Shown: in pieces, positions 26,284 to 35,556 of the stretch
Layout: every line of letters begins with the position of its first letter
Numbering within the stretch: position 1 is the first letter of the stretch
Made by a program: the position numbers and the translations under genes
Source: Chryseobacterium sp. YIM B08800
GTDB lineage: Bacteria > Bacteroidota > Bacteroidia > Flavobacteriales > Weeksellaceae
DNA: 64,000 bases
Reading direction: 5' to 3'
Assembly (NCBI RefSeq): GCF_026163565.1
Contig: NZ_JAPDKN010000022.1
Span: 62,001-126,000 of the forward strand
Notes under the pieces: model-generated
What the model was told of the DNA's origin: nothing
Databases searched by the model: none
Seen by the model: only the letters and a program-made list of their open reading frames with translations

Positions 26284-26742
26284 TTACTGTTTATTTTTAT
26301 TAAAATACATTTTAAAAAATCTCACAGGAACCCATAGAAAGCCAAAGCATTCTCCTTGTTCTTTTCCTGTATGCTTGTGATGCTGTTTGTGACCTCTTCG
26401 AATAGCCAGCAAATAAGGATTTTTTGTGTTCTTTAAAATATTGAAACGCTGATGAATAAAAATATCATGTACAAAAAAATAAGCCATTCCGTAGATCGTT
26501 ATTCCAAGAGCGATATAGAAGTAAATATTGAAATCATTTATCGTTCCATAGTACATTAATGCAATAGTTGGAATTGCAAAAATGGCGAAGAAATAATCAT
26601 TTCTTTCCATAGGTCCTTCGTTGCTGTGATCGTGATGATCGCGGTGAAGCGTCCACAAAAAACCATGCATAATGTATTTGTGAACTAACCAGGTAATTCC
26701 TTCCATCGTAAAAAATGTAGCTACAACAATTAAAAAATTCAT
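26284..26742 (-). CDS. crtZ: Beta-carotene hydroxylase (fatty-acid hydroxylase family)
   Basis: A 152-residue di-iron membrane hydroxylase. His boxes are visible as HKYIMHGFLWTLHRDHHD, HDIFIHQRF and HKQHHKH, the classical CrtZ arrangement. It should hydroxylate the beta-ionone rings of beta-carotene to zeaxanthin. It abuts the lycopene cyclase gene with no gap and follows the SRPBCC gene after one base, so the order in the operon is crtI, crtB, SRPBCC, crtZ, cyclase. No GGPP synthase gene is in the cluster. Confidence 0.95.
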   Translation of the reverse strand: MNFLIVVATFFTMEGITWLVHKYIMHGFLWTLHRDHHDHSNEGPMERNDYFFAIFAIPTIALMYYGTINDFNIYFYIALGITIYGMAYFFVHDIFIHQRFNILKNTKNPYLLAIRRGHKQHHKHTGKEQGECFGFLWVPVRFFKMYFNKNKQ

Positions 26743-26743
26743 G

Positions 26744-27205
26744 CTATTTTTTATTAAATGTTTCTTCTAAAATTTTAAATCGGTAATCGAAAATATGTTC
26801 CAATTTTTTCTTTACCATTACGCTGTGTGCAATTTCTCCTAAAAAGCCGAAAGGCAATTCGTAACTTATAGTATCCATCATCAAAACACCTTTATCATTT
26901 ATAATAAATTCATGAAAATGATTCCATAGTTTGAAAGGTCCTTTTTTCTGAAAGTCTGTGAAGCTTTTCTGAAAATTAACTTCCGTAATTTCGGTTTGCC
27001 AGTTTAGTTTAATTCCCAAAAGAGGCGAAACGTAATAATCAATCAACATTCCTTCATAGATTTCGTCATCAGAAAGCTGTGTTCTTACTACAAAATTCAT
27101 GTCTTTCGGGGTGATTTCCGAAAGATTATTTGCCGAAGAGAAAAATTTCCAGGCAGTTTTTATATCGCAGTTAAGTTGTTGTTGACGTTTAAGCTGGTGT
27201 ACCAT
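26744..27205 (-). CDS. SRPBCC-family protein in the carotenoid operon
   Basis: A 153-residue START/Bet v 1-like protein. It starts near MVHQLKRQQQLNCDIKTAWK and keeps the SRPBCC pattern of a long final helix after a seven-stranded sheet (GPFKLWNHFHEFIINDKG, SVMVKKKLEHIFDYRFKIL). Members of this group are often called cell-division inhibitor-like, an inherited annotation without support. The position between crtB and crtZ suggests a role with hydrophobic carotenoid intermediates, for example carrying or presenting them to membrane enzymes; that is an inference from position. No catalytic motif is visible. Confidence 0.85.
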   Translation of the reverse strand: MVHQLKRQQQLNCDIKTAWKFFSSANNLSEITPKDMNFVVRTQLSDDEIYEGMLIDYYVSPLLGIKLNWQTEITEVNFQKSFTDFQKKGPFKLWNHFHEFIINDKGVLMMDTISYELPFGFLGEIAHSVMVKKKLEHIFDYRFKILEETFNKK

Positions 27206-27221
27206 TTTTTTAATTTATATT

Positions 27222-28058
27222 TTATAAAAAAGACATTTTGTATTGCACATAGCTGCTCATCATTAAAGAAAATTTTCTACCGTTTGATATTCTGATTCTT
27301 TGGTTGATGATCTTATTGGCAGAGGTTTTTTTTATTTTTCTGAAAAGAGAAATATAGTATCGATAAGCCAGATAAACTCCAAATCTTGAAGAATTTGGAA
27401 GTTTTCTGATACCTTCAAAGGCTTCATTAAATTCATCGAAAATTTCTTTTTCAATTTGAGACTTTACAACATTATCAAAGTAAGAAATATCGACATTCGG
27501 AAAATAAGTGCGTCCCAAAATCTGATAATCATCTTTCATATCACGTAGAAAGTTTACTTTCTGAAATGCAGAGCCCAATTTCATCGCAGAAGGTTTCAGT
27601 AGATTGTATTTTTCTTTATTTCCGTCAACGAAAATATGAAGGCACATTAAGCCGACAACTTCTGCAGAACCGAGAATATATTCTTTATAAAGTTCAGAGT
27701 CATAATCGATTTTCTGTAAATCCATTTCCATACTTTTAAGAAACTGATTAATCAGCTCTACATCGATCTCATATCGGTGAATCGTCTCCTGAAACGCCTG
27801 CAAGATTGGGTTTAAAGAAATTTTTTCGTCTAAAGCCTGGGTGGTTTGCTCACGAAATCTTGCCAAAAGAGTAGTGCGGTCAAAACCATGAAAGCTGTCG
27901 ACAATTTCATCAGCTAACCTTACATATCCGTAGATGGCGTAAATGGAATTTCTGATCTTTGGTGAAAGTGCCAAAATTCCCAAAGAAAAACTCGTGCTGT
28001 ATTGTTTTGTGGTCTGTTTACTGATCTTATAAGAAAGTTCATCGAAAAGTTTTTTCAT
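27222..28058 (-). CDS. crtB: Phytoene synthase
   Basis: A 278-residue trans-isoprenyl diphosphate synthase of the squalene/phytoene type. Two Asp-rich motifs are present: LADEIVDSFHG and FLRDMKDDYQILGRTYFP, the second being the most diagnostic. It should condense two GGPP to phytoene in the cytoplasm at the membrane. It starts nine bases after the crtI stop and is followed by the SRPBCC gene. The length fits the family. Confidence 0.95.
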   Translation of the reverse strand: MKKLFDELSYKISKQTTKQYSTSFSLGILALSPKIRNSIYAIYGYVRLADEIVDSFHGFDRTTLLARFREQTTQALDEKISLNPILQAFQETIHRYEIDVELINQFLKSMEMDLQKIDYDSELYKEYILGSAEVVGLMCLHIFVDGNKEKYNLLKPSAMKLGSAFQKVNFLRDMKDDYQILGRTYFPNVDISYFDNVVKSQIEKEIFDEFNEAFEGIRKLPNSSRFGVYLAYRYYISLFRKIKKTSANKIINQRIRISNGRKFSLMMSSYVQYKMSFL

Positions 28059-28067
28059 ATTTTTGGG

Positions 28068-29534
28068 TTATTTGGTGGCTTCGGTTGCGGCTATTTTTCC
28101 GGATATAATCGAGGGCGGAACTCCCGGTCCGGGAACGGTGAGTTGCCCTGTATAAAAAAGATTTTTTACTTTTTTATTTCTCAGTGACGGTTTCAGAACT
28201 GCGGTCTGATTCAGCGTGTTGGCCAAACCATAAGCATTTCCTTGGTATGCATTGTAATCGTTTTTGAAATCACTAATGCAATAGCTTTTTTTATAGTCGA
28301 TTTTTGATAAAAGATTTAATGATTTGGTGTGTTTTTCAAGCCTTTCAATCATTTCGAGGAAATATTTTTCTCTGATCTCTTCGTTATCTTCAATTCCTAT
28401 TGCGATTGGCATCAAAAGAAATACATTTTCGCAATTTTCGGGAGCTACATTTTTATCTGTTTTTGATGGACAACAGCTATAAAATAAAGGCTTTGTTGGC
28501 CATTTTTTATCTTCGTAAATTTCAGAAGTATGAAGCTCTAAATCATTTTCAAAAAATAAAGTATGATGTTTCAGATTTTGAATTTTTTCTTTAAATCCTA
28601 AATAATAAATAAGACAGGATGGTGCGAAAGTTTTCTTTTCCCAATAATCTTCGCTGTAATTTTGATATTCTTCCTGAAGTAAATTCTGTTCTGTATGATG
28701 ATAATCAGACGATGCAATTACGCTATCAAACTTAATTTCTGAACCGTTGACAACAATTGATTGCGCTTTGCTATCTTTAATTTTAATTTCTTCAACATTT
28801 GAATTTAAATGAAACTGAGCGCCTTGGTCTTTGGCAATTTCAGACATGGCTTCAATGACTTTATAAAAACCTCCCATCGGATACCAAGTTCCCAATTTAT
28901 AACCTCCATAATTCATCAAACTGTACAAAGCCGGAATATCTTTTGGAGCAGCCCCGAGAAAAATAACCGGAAATTCCATCAGCATAATCAGTTTGGGATG
29001 TGAAAAATATTTTCTTACAAAACGATGAAAATTAGATAATAAATCAAGCTTTAAAGCACTTTTTGCAATTTTTGGAGAAACAAATTCAAACCATGAATGA
29101 CAAGGTTTTGTGACGAAATCTTTCATCCCGACTTCATATTTGTACTTTGCGTCTTCCATGAACTCATCCAGCTTTTTTGCTGCTCCTTTTTCAATAATTT
29201 CAAAAAGATCTCTCATTTCAGAATAATCTTTCGGAACAGCCATAATTCCGTCAGAAAAAACCATTTCGAATTGAGGATTTAACGAAATCAGTTCGTAATA
29301 ATCAGAAGTTTTTTTATTAAATGCATTGAAAAAATCTTCAATAATATCGGGCATCCAATACCAACTTGGGCCCATATCAAAAACATAACCATTATCGGAG
29401 GTAAATTGTCTGGCTCTTCCTCCCAAACTGCTGTTTTTTTCAAAAACGTGAACTTCATGACCAGCTTGTGCAGCATAAGCAGCAGCAGATAATCCTGAAA
29501 ATCCCGAACCGATAATTGCTATTTTTTTAATCAT
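28068..29534 (-). CDS. crtI: Phytoene desaturase
   Basis: A 488-residue FAD-dependent CrtI-type desaturase/isomerase. The N-terminal GxGxxG nucleotide fold (AIIGSGFSGLSAAAYAAQAG) with FEKNSSLGGRAR, and the C-terminal FYTGQLTVPGPGVPPSIISG signature, define the family. It should turn phytoene into lycopene by four desaturations. It lies two bases downstream of the MarR gene and nine upstream of crtB. The pathway in this operon therefore leads from phytoene to zeaxanthin. Confidence 0.96.
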   Translation of the reverse strand: MIKKIAIIGSGFSGLSAAAYAAQAGHEVHVFEKNSSLGGRARQFTSDNGYVFDMGPSWYWMPDIIEDFFNAFNKKTSDYYELISLNPQFEMVFSDGIMAVPKDYSEMRDLFEIIEKGAAKKLDEFMEDAKYKYEVGMKDFVTKPCHSWFEFVSPKIAKSALKLDLLSNFHRFVRKYFSHPKLIMLMEFPVIFLGAAPKDIPALYSLMNYGGYKLGTWYPMGGFYKVIEAMSEIAKDQGAQFHLNSNVEEIKIKDSKAQSIVVNGSEIKFDSVIASSDYHHTEQNLLQEEYQNYSEDYWEKKTFAPSCLIYYLGFKEKIQNLKHHTLFFENDLELHTSEIYEDKKWPTKPLFYSCCPSKTDKNVAPENCENVFLLMPIAIGIEDNEEIREKYFLEMIERLEKHTKSLNLLSKIDYKKSYCISDFKNDYNAYQGNAYGLANTLNQTAVLKPSLRNKKVKNLFYTGQLTVPGPGVPPSIISGKIAATEATK

Positions 29535-29536
29535 AA

Positions 29537-30208
29537 TTAATTATCATTAAATGAATATTCTCTAAAGACCGTATCTAATAAATTTGTACTGTCAATATTT
29601 CTGCCAAAAATAGGATTGTGGAAGTGGTCAAGTTTATGTAGAAGCTCAATTAAAGTATACTTTTCGTCTTCTGTAAGATTTCCACTGACAATTTTGGTAG
29701 CATTTCTTATGTTGGTCATTTGCTTTTCCAACGTTTCCAACCCCTTTTCAGTAATACTCAATACTTTCGATCTTTTATCTGTTTTAGAATCAGATTGTTT
29801 TACCCAGCCTTGTTTAATCAGTCTGTTAATAATTAAGTTTCCTACCGGTTTATCCTGAATATTCTTCTTAATAAGTTCGGTTTTGCTCATATTACCGAAA
29901 GATTTTAGAGTGATCAGGTAGATAAACTCTTCTTGTGTAGAAAATTCTGAACCGGCAATTGCAGACTTTGAATAAGTCTTTGCGTATCTGTTCATGTGAA
30001 CAAGTAGTGTACTAATAACGCTTTCCGGGCTTCTTCCGTTTTCTTTTCCTTCCCAAACAATATTTTTTTGAGTAGGTGTTTTTTTATTTTGATGATGCTG
30101 AACCCAAGTTTTAAATCCTTCAATATCAGAAGTGTATTGTGAATTTGTATTTTCAGAATCGAATTGTTCAAGCAAGTGAATTACATCTTTTGCTAAATTA
30201 TAATTCAT
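29537..30208 (-). CDS. MarR-family regulator heading the carotenoid operon
   Basis: A 223-residue protein: the C-terminal two thirds is a MarR winged helix (EEFIYLITLKSFGNMSKTEL, then PVGNLIINRLIKQGWVKQSDSKTDKRSKVLSITEKG), while the first 70 residues are an extension with MNYNLAKDVIHLLEQFDSEN and MNRYAKTYSKSAI that is longer than usual. It is the first gene of the carotenoid operon; a palindrome overlapping a TATATTTG -7 element lies just upstream, so autoregulation is likely. Ligand unknown. Confidence 0.92.
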   Translation of the reverse strand: MNYNLAKDVIHLLEQFDSENTNSQYTSDIEGFKTWVQHHQNKKTPTQKNIVWEGKENGRSPESVISTLLVHMNRYAKTYSKSAIAGSEFSTQEEFIYLITLKSFGNMSKTELIKKNIQDKPVGNLIINRLIKQGWVKQSDSKTDKRSKVLSITEKGLETLEKQMTNIRNATKIVSGNLTEDEKYTLIELLHKLDHFHNPIFGRNIDSTNLLDTVFREYSFNDN

Positions 30209-30224
30209 AATTAAACTATTTTAG

Positions 30225-30250
30225 TAAACAAATATACTTAATTTGTTTTA
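30225..30250 (-). promoter_or_regulatory. Promoter with overlapping palindromic operator of the MarR-crt operon
   Basis: TAAACAAAT and ATTTGTTTTA form an inverted repeat with a seven-base spacer. On the minus strand the octamer TATATTTG (30229-30236) lies inside it and fits the -7 consensus, about 20 bases before the MarR ATG. A repressor bound to the palindrome would block the promoter. Confidence 0.6.
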
Positions 30251-30288
30251 AATAATTTATTTATAAACTAATTTAAATTTAAATAAAA

Positions 30289-30318
30289 AATAAGACTTTG
30301 ATTTTTCAAAGCCTTATT
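30289..30318 (-). terminator. Hairpin terminator region upstream of the MarR promoter
   Basis: AATAAGaCTTTGA pairs with TCAAAGcCTTATT around a four-base loop, with one mismatch. It lies between the start of the MarR operon and the end of the T9SS gene and probably stops the T9SS transcript from running into the crt genes. Confidence 0.65.
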
Positions 30319-30354
30319 CTCCTAATTCTAATTACGATTAATAATTTATTCCAT

Positions 30355-31716
30355 TTACTTTTTGATTACTTTTTTTATTATCTGCTTCCCTGTTTCTAAA
30401 TTAATTTTAATATAATAAACTCCTTTTAAATAAGGGGTTAAGTCAATCTGTTGTGTTTCATGTTGTGTACTCAAAAGTTGTCCGACAGTATTTGTAATTT
30501 TTACCGATGTTACTTTTGTATTTCCTTTTATTTTGATGATTCCATTAGTTGGATTAGGATAAACTTCAAGGTTGTCTTTTTTAACATCTTGTACAGAAAG
30601 CAATGATGCTAAAGAGATTCTTTTTACCTGTGTATTGCTCTGAGTATATGCAAGGACTAAATAATTATTTACATTATCTACCGCCAGATCATTATAAGTT
30701 GCTTGACCGTCTGAGACAAAATCTCCTCCAAAAGAAGACCAAGTGTTAGAAATATTATCGTATTTATATACTGTATTTTTCAAATGATTCCCATCACTAC
30801 TGTCCCATTGACTTGCAACGACAAACGGGATTCCTGTGGAAGTTACTGCAATAGCAAGATGCTGAACTGCTTTTGCTGAAAAATTTGCATTTCCCACTTG
30901 TGTCCACGATGTACCATCAAACTTTTTTACGTTTATTTTTCTTCCGTTTGCAGAATTAGAAATATAGGCAACATACAGGTTGTTATTAGAATCTATTGCA
31001 ATATCTGAAGTATATTGCTCACCCGAAGATGAAGATGTGTCAACCATTGCTCCGCCAACCAAGCTCCAGTTGTATGAAGAAGTTGCAGTAGTGCTATTTT
31101 CATAAACCCGGATTCCGCTTGAAACATTACAAGTGTACACTTTGTTATTTGTGCCAATTACCATTTCAGCAAATGAAGCTCCATTTGAAAACCCCGAGTT
31201 TCCTACTTGCTCCCAACCGTTATTTATAAAACGTCTTACAGTTCCCGATCCGTCTGATGAATAAGTGAATAGTACATTTGAAGGAGATACTGCTGAAGCA
31301 TGAAAATTAACAGTATTGGTTGTAGCGGTTGCCAAAACAGACCATGTATTGCTGCTGAATTTTCTTACTTCTAATCCCGTTCCTTGATTAGTGTAATAAA
31401 TATTGCCTGAAGTATCTAAACTCAAAGAATTATAAAGTGCAATTCCCGTTGTGATTCCTGCACTTCCGCCGAGATATGACCAGTTATTTCCTTCAAATTT
31501 CTGTACAGAACCTTTTGAAACGGAAGTATCGTAATAAGATAAGTAATATCTTCCAGAACCATCTACGACTAGATTATTATAACTTGATCCACCTGCAGAA
31601 ACATTAGCAGAAGATCCCACGTTTTCCCATTGTTGGGCATTTACAGAAATTAGATTTGCAAATATTCCTATTGTTGCAAATGCTTTCCCAAAATTAAAAG
31701 AAGAAATTTTTACCAT
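30355..31716 (-). CDS. Type IX secretion system cargo protein (beta-propeller-like)
   Basis: A 453-residue secreted protein. It has an N-terminal signal (FNFGKAFATIGIFANLISVNAQ), about 340 residues of repeated beta units with recurring motifs such as VRKFSSNTWSVL, VYKYDNISNTWSSFG and VKKFDGTSWTQVGN that suggest a beta-propeller, and a C-terminal type A sorting domain (LEVYPNPTNGIIKIKGN through GVYYIKINLETGKQIIKKVIKK). The sorting domain sends it through the T9SS to the surface. The signal start could be internal (at about residue 5). No enzyme motif is visible. No partner gene adjoins. Confidence 0.92.
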   Translation of the reverse strand: MVKISSFNFGKAFATIGIFANLISVNAQQWENVGSSANVSAGGSSYNNLVVDGSGRYYLSYYDTSVSKGSVQKFEGNNWSYLGGSAGITTGIALYNSLSLDTSGNIYYTNQGTGLEVRKFSSNTWSVLATATTNTVNFHASAVSPSNVLFTYSSDGSGTVRRFINNGWEQVGNSGFSNGASFAEMVIGTNNKVYTCNVSSGIRVYENSTTATSSYNWSLVGGAMVDTSSSSGEQYTSDIAIDSNNNLYVAYISNSANGRKINVKKFDGTSWTQVGNANFSAKAVQHLAIAVTSTGIPFVVASQWDSSDGNHLKNTVYKYDNISNTWSSFGGDFVSDGQATYNDLAVDNVNNYLVLAYTQSNTQVKRISLASLLSVQDVKKDNLEVYPNPTNGIIKIKGNTKVTSVKITNTVGQLLSTQHETQQIDLTPYLKGVYYIKINLETGKQIIKKVIKK

Positions 31717-32017
31717 AAATATTTGTTAAGAATAATGATATATTTAAATATTTGTAAAAAAAATGATTGATGATTTTGACGAATATTTAAATGTTTTTTA
31801 TGCTGGCAAATATATTATGTGTTGAATTATTTTGAAGGTTTTGTTGCGAAATATTTATCAAAAAGCATACTCATTACATACTTTATTGTGTTTAATCGCA
31901 TTTTTGTTGTGAATTTTAAAAGTGAATGTGTTGATTAAACAGATTTTACAACCTTATTTTAAAAATAGGGATGTGTTTAAATTTTCGGAAAATGACTTAA
32001 AGAATTAATGAAGAAGT
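31717..32017. other. 301-base AT-rich gap
   Basis: Upstream region of the T9SS gene and downstream region of the TPR/LuxR-like regulator. No coding frame, no strong hairpin and no known RNA is visible. Confidence 0.5.
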
Positions 32018-33430
32018 TTAAATTTGATCAATCCATTGATAAATATCGACATTCTGAGGAATATTAAGCTTTTTCCTGATACGATATTTTTTATTTTGTA
32101 CAGTTCTGGTTTCTATAAAGCTTATTCTGGCAATATCTTTGGTTGAAAGTTTCATTTTTAGTAAAGCACAAAACTCAATTTCCGATTGTTGTAAATCTGG
32201 ATTCTTACTGAGAAGCTGATTTGAAAACTCAGGATAGACTTTTTCAAAAGTAAATAAAAATGCAGGATCCTTTTTTTCTAAAAGCTCCATAAGATGATGA
32301 TAGGTTTCCCTGCGATCAATTTCGGGTTTAGTTTCCGGCTCGATTTTATTTTTTTTTCTTTTGAAGGTTAAAAAAGCACCGCAAACGATGGCAGAAATCG
32401 CAGGAATAATCCAATACCAGATAGGATTTTGGGCATTTTCCTGTTCTTTTTTATCCTTGCTGATTACTTCCTGTAAAGAATTGTATTTGCTTTTGAGAGA
32501 TTTTAATTCATATTGCTCAATCTTATTACTGTAAAAATTAGCACTGTCTTTATTATTTAGAATACTGTATATATCTTTTAATGAATGATAAATCTGATTA
32601 TTATTAAGCTCAGTGCCGTTTTTATTGCTTATAAATAATGCTTTATGAAAGTTTTTTATAGAATTTTTATAATCTTTTTTGTCTTTATATACTTTTCCAA
32701 TTACAGAGTAATTATCAATCATTGATTTATCATCGATTACATCCGAAGGTTTTATTAAAATTGATTTTTTTGCATAATGATATGCCGAATCTGAATTAAT
32801 CTGAATGTAAATATTCGCCAGATTAGCGTAATTCAAATACTGAAAATTGGCTTGTTCATTTTTATCCTTAAGGATTTTTCCACTTTCAATTTCCTCATAA
32901 ATCTTTTTTAGAGCTTCTTTTGGCTGATTTTTATCTAAATAAACATTGGCAAAGCTATTCAGCACATTCGATTTCGCGTAAAATATTTTTTTGCTGTTTG
33001 ATTCATCTTTTTGAAGAATTTGATAGGCAGAATTTAAATATGAAATTGCTTTATCAGGAAATTTGTTGATAGAATATATTTCGGCAATATAAATATTAGA
33101 CATCGCTTCAAAATAAATGTCTTTATACAAACTCGATTTTTTTCGAAGATTTTCACTGGTGATAATCAGGCTGTCCATCATATTTTTACTGTAAAAATAC
33201 CTGCACTTCCTGTCGAGAAGCTTCATTTCAGAAATAGAATCTTTCAGAATTACAGTTTGTTTCAAGAGTCCGTTTAATTCTTTGTAGGCCTCGTCAATAT
33301 TATTTTTATAAAGTTTAGAATTGTTGGCGATTTTGGTTTTCAGTTGTGTGGCAGTGAGATTATTCTGTGCTGCTGTCAGAAAACTTATAAGTATAATGTT
33401 GAATAAGAGTATTTTTCTAAACACAAACAT
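32018..33430 (-). CDS. TPR-repeat membrane protein with LuxR-like helix-turn-helix
   Basis: A 470-residue protein. Signal peptide 1-21 (MFVFRKILLFNIILISFLTA), a TPR-like helical region to about 320 (for example NLANIYIQINSDSAYHYAKK and DYKNSIKNFHKALFISNKNG), a membrane helix at about 336-357 (WYWIIPAISAIVCGAFLTF), then a cytoplasmic C-terminus with a LuxR-type helix-turn-helix (LKMKLSTKDIARISFIETR, then VQNKKYRIRKKLNIP). It is a membrane-bound one-component regulator, related in design but not in domain to the AraC-type protein at 11.5 kb. Its targets may include the adjoining T9SS gene or the 612-residue gene. Confidence 0.88.
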   Translation of the reverse strand: MFVFRKILLFNIILISFLTAAQNNLTATQLKTKIANNSKLYKNNIDEAYKELNGLLKQTVILKDSISEMKLLDRKCRYFYSKNMMDSLIITSENLRKKSSLYKDIYFEAMSNIYIAEIYSINKFPDKAISYLNSAYQILQKDESNSKKIFYAKSNVLNSFANVYLDKNQPKEALKKIYEEIESGKILKDKNEQANFQYLNYANLANIYIQINSDSAYHYAKKSILIKPSDVIDDKSMIDNYSVIGKVYKDKKDYKNSIKNFHKALFISNKNGTELNNNQIYHSLKDIYSILNNKDSANFYSNKIEQYELKSLKSKYNSLQEVISKDKKEQENAQNPIWYWIIPAISAIVCGAFLTFKRKKNKIEPETKPEIDRRETYHHLMELLEKKDPAFLFTFEKVYPEFSNQLLSKNPDLQQSEIEFCALLKMKLSTKDIARISFIETRTVQNKKYRIRKKLNIPQNVDIYQWIDQI

Positions 33431-33669
33431 TGTAAATAAATAGATATTTAGAGAATTGAAAGTGTAAATTTAATAAAAATAGAATGGAAATTATATCAAA
33501 TTAACATGATTTTTGACTTTAAAATTAAAAATAAATAATGAATAGAATTGTAGTTGTAACATAATTTAAAATGATTTGTTATTTTTTGCATAGCTTAATC
33601 TTAATTTATACTTTTGTTGAGAATTTTAAAAATTCGCAGGTTTTCAGATCATTATCACTTTCATAAAAC

Positions 33670-35508
33670 ATGAAAGCAAAATATTATTGTTTTAAAATAA
33701 TGATTAATAAACCTTTACACAGTTTTCACATTCCCGTTATGGGATTATCTTACACGATAGACAGCCCGATTCGTGTCGCTCAATACGGAATTTCTTCGGT
33801 TATATCGATTATTGATGACGAAATTGTAGAAAAAATGAAAAATTTCTACAGTAAAAAATTCAATCTTAATTATTTTGGAATTTCTTCAAAAACCGAAGAT
33901 TACAGAGCCAAAAGAATTACAGATTATCTCGATATGATGGACGATATCGTTACAGAAAAATTTGAATCTTTTAAAGAAGAAATTTCTAAAAATACAGATG
34001 CTCTGAAGAATTTTATGACGATGCTTCCGAATACTTCCGAATTAAAAGACGGACTGCAGAATATTCTGAACCAGGGCGATTCCATAGCTTCAAATATTAA
34101 AAACTTTATCGAAAAAAATCTTGTTCCGGGAAATATTGATGTCAATATTATGACCAAGGTTGATAAAGACAATTATCGTAATAATGAACAGCTTCCTGTC
34201 ATTTTCAATGATGCACATGCTTCTCTTCGTGGGTTTGCTCAAAGCAAAATTTCTTCATCAATGGTGCTTTCTGCGGGTATGAATCCTCGTTTGTACAGTT
34301 ATATTGAAGAGTTTGAAGATTTCTTTCCAGATGCTAATAATTTCATAAAAAAGAAGATCATTCTTAAAGTAAGTGATTTCCGTTCTGCAATGATCCAAGG
34401 AAATTTTTTGGCTAAAAAAGGACTTTGGGTTTCAGAATATAGAGTTGAATCGGGGCTGAATTGTGGCGGTCATGCTTTTGCTACGGAAGGTTTGTTATTG
34501 GGACCAATCATGGAAGAATTTAGACTGAGAAAAAATGAATTGATTTCTTCGGCACATTCTCTTATGATTAAAGCTCTCGAGCAAAAAGAAAAATATATTC
34601 CTACTGAACCTTTAGAAATGAAAATTACGGTTCAGGGTGGAGTAGGAACTTCTGAAGAACACGATTTTCTTCTTGAAAATTATCAGGTTGACAGCATTGG
34701 TTGGGGTTCACCATTTTTATTGGTTCCTGAAGCCACATCTGTAGATCGTGAAACGAGGGATCTTTTGGTGAAATCAAAACAGAACGACTATTTTCTGAGC
34801 AATATCTCTCCTTTGGGAGTTCCTTTTAATACTGTTAGAGGAACATCGAATGAGATTTTAAAATATCATAAAGAAGCCAGAAATAAATTCGGAAGTTCAT
34901 GTCCTAAAAAATTACTGGCGTTAAGCAAAGAATATTCTCCACAAGGAATTTGTACGGCTTCCAAAAAATATCAGGATATCAAACTGAAAGATCTTGAAGC
35001 TGTAAAAGGTGAAATTACTCAAAAACAATTTGAACTTAGAAAAAAAGAAATCACAGATAAAGCTTGTCTTTGTGTAGGTTTGGTAAATTCTGCATATTTA
35101 GAACAAGGAATCGAAATAAAAGGTGAGAAGCAAGGAGTTGTTATTTGCCCAGGACCTAATTTGGCGTATTTTGATAAAGAAGTTTCTCTTTCAGAAATGA
35201 TTCAGCATATTTACGGAAATGGAAATATTCTTCCTGAAACCGAGCGACCGAATATGTTCATTAATGAACTGAAAATGTATGTGAATCATTTAAAGAATGA
35301 AATTTCAGATTTTTCAGGAGAACTTACTAATTCCCAAATAAAAAAATGGAAAACTTTTAAATCCAACCTTTTTGAAGGGATTGATTATTATAAAGAACTT
35401 TTCGAGAAAACCTCTTTTTTCTCAACAGAAAAAGACCGAATTAAAAATCAGTTAGAAGGTTTTAAAATGAACTTACATGAACTTATAATTCCAGAATTAC
35501 AAAAATAA
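33670..35508 (+). CDS. Putative flavin-binding TIM-barrel protein, 612 residues (function unknown)
   Basis: A large cytoplasmic protein whose first 400 residues resemble nitronate-monooxygenase/IMPDH-like FMN barrels: MGLSYTIDSPIRVAQYGISS at the start, GLNCGGHAFATEGLLLGP in place of the GxxAGGH motif, and VQGGVGTSEEHDFL followed by SIGWGSPFLLVPEATSVD, matching the GGI...GTRFLxTPEA signature. After residue 400 comes a Cys-containing region (SSCPKKLL, GICTASKKY, ACLCVGLVN, VVICPGPNL) with at least six Cys that could bind metal, and a helical tail. This likeness comes from my reading of motifs and is not proof. Start: ATG at 33670 or at 33700 (MINKPLHSFHI), the latter possibly better. No operon partner is evident. 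Confidence 0.65.
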   Translation: MKAKYYCFKIMINKPLHSFHIPVMGLSYTIDSPIRVAQYGISSVISIIDDEIVEKMKNFYSKKFNLNYFGISSKTEDYRAKRITDYLDMMDDIVTEKFESFKEEISKNTDALKNFMTMLPNTSELKDGLQNILNQGDSIASNIKNFIEKNLVPGNIDVNIMTKVDKDNYRNNEQLPVIFNDAHASLRGFAQSKISSSMVLSAGMNPRLYSYIEEFEDFFPDANNFIKKKIILKVSDFRSAMIQGNFLAKKGLWVSEYRVESGLNCGGHAFATEGLLLGPIMEEFRLRKNELISSAHSLMIKALEQKEKYIPTEPLEMKITVQGGVGTSEEHDFLLENYQVDSIGWGSPFLLVPEATSVDRETRDLLVKSKQNDYFLSNISPLGVPFNTVRGTSNEILKYHKEARNKFGSSCPKKLLALSKEYSPQGICTASKKYQDIKLKDLEAVKGEITQKQFELRKKEITDKACLCVGLVNSAYLEQGIEIKGEKQGVVICPGPNLAYFDKEVSLSEMIQHIYGNGNILPETERPNMFINELKMYVNHLKNEISDFSGELTNSQIKKWKTFKSNLFEGIDYYKELFEKTSFFSTEKDRIKNQLEGFKMNLHELIIPELQK

Positions 35509-35556
35509 AACTTCAATCTAAGACCGGAGATCTTAAGCTTCGGTCTTAGATTTATC

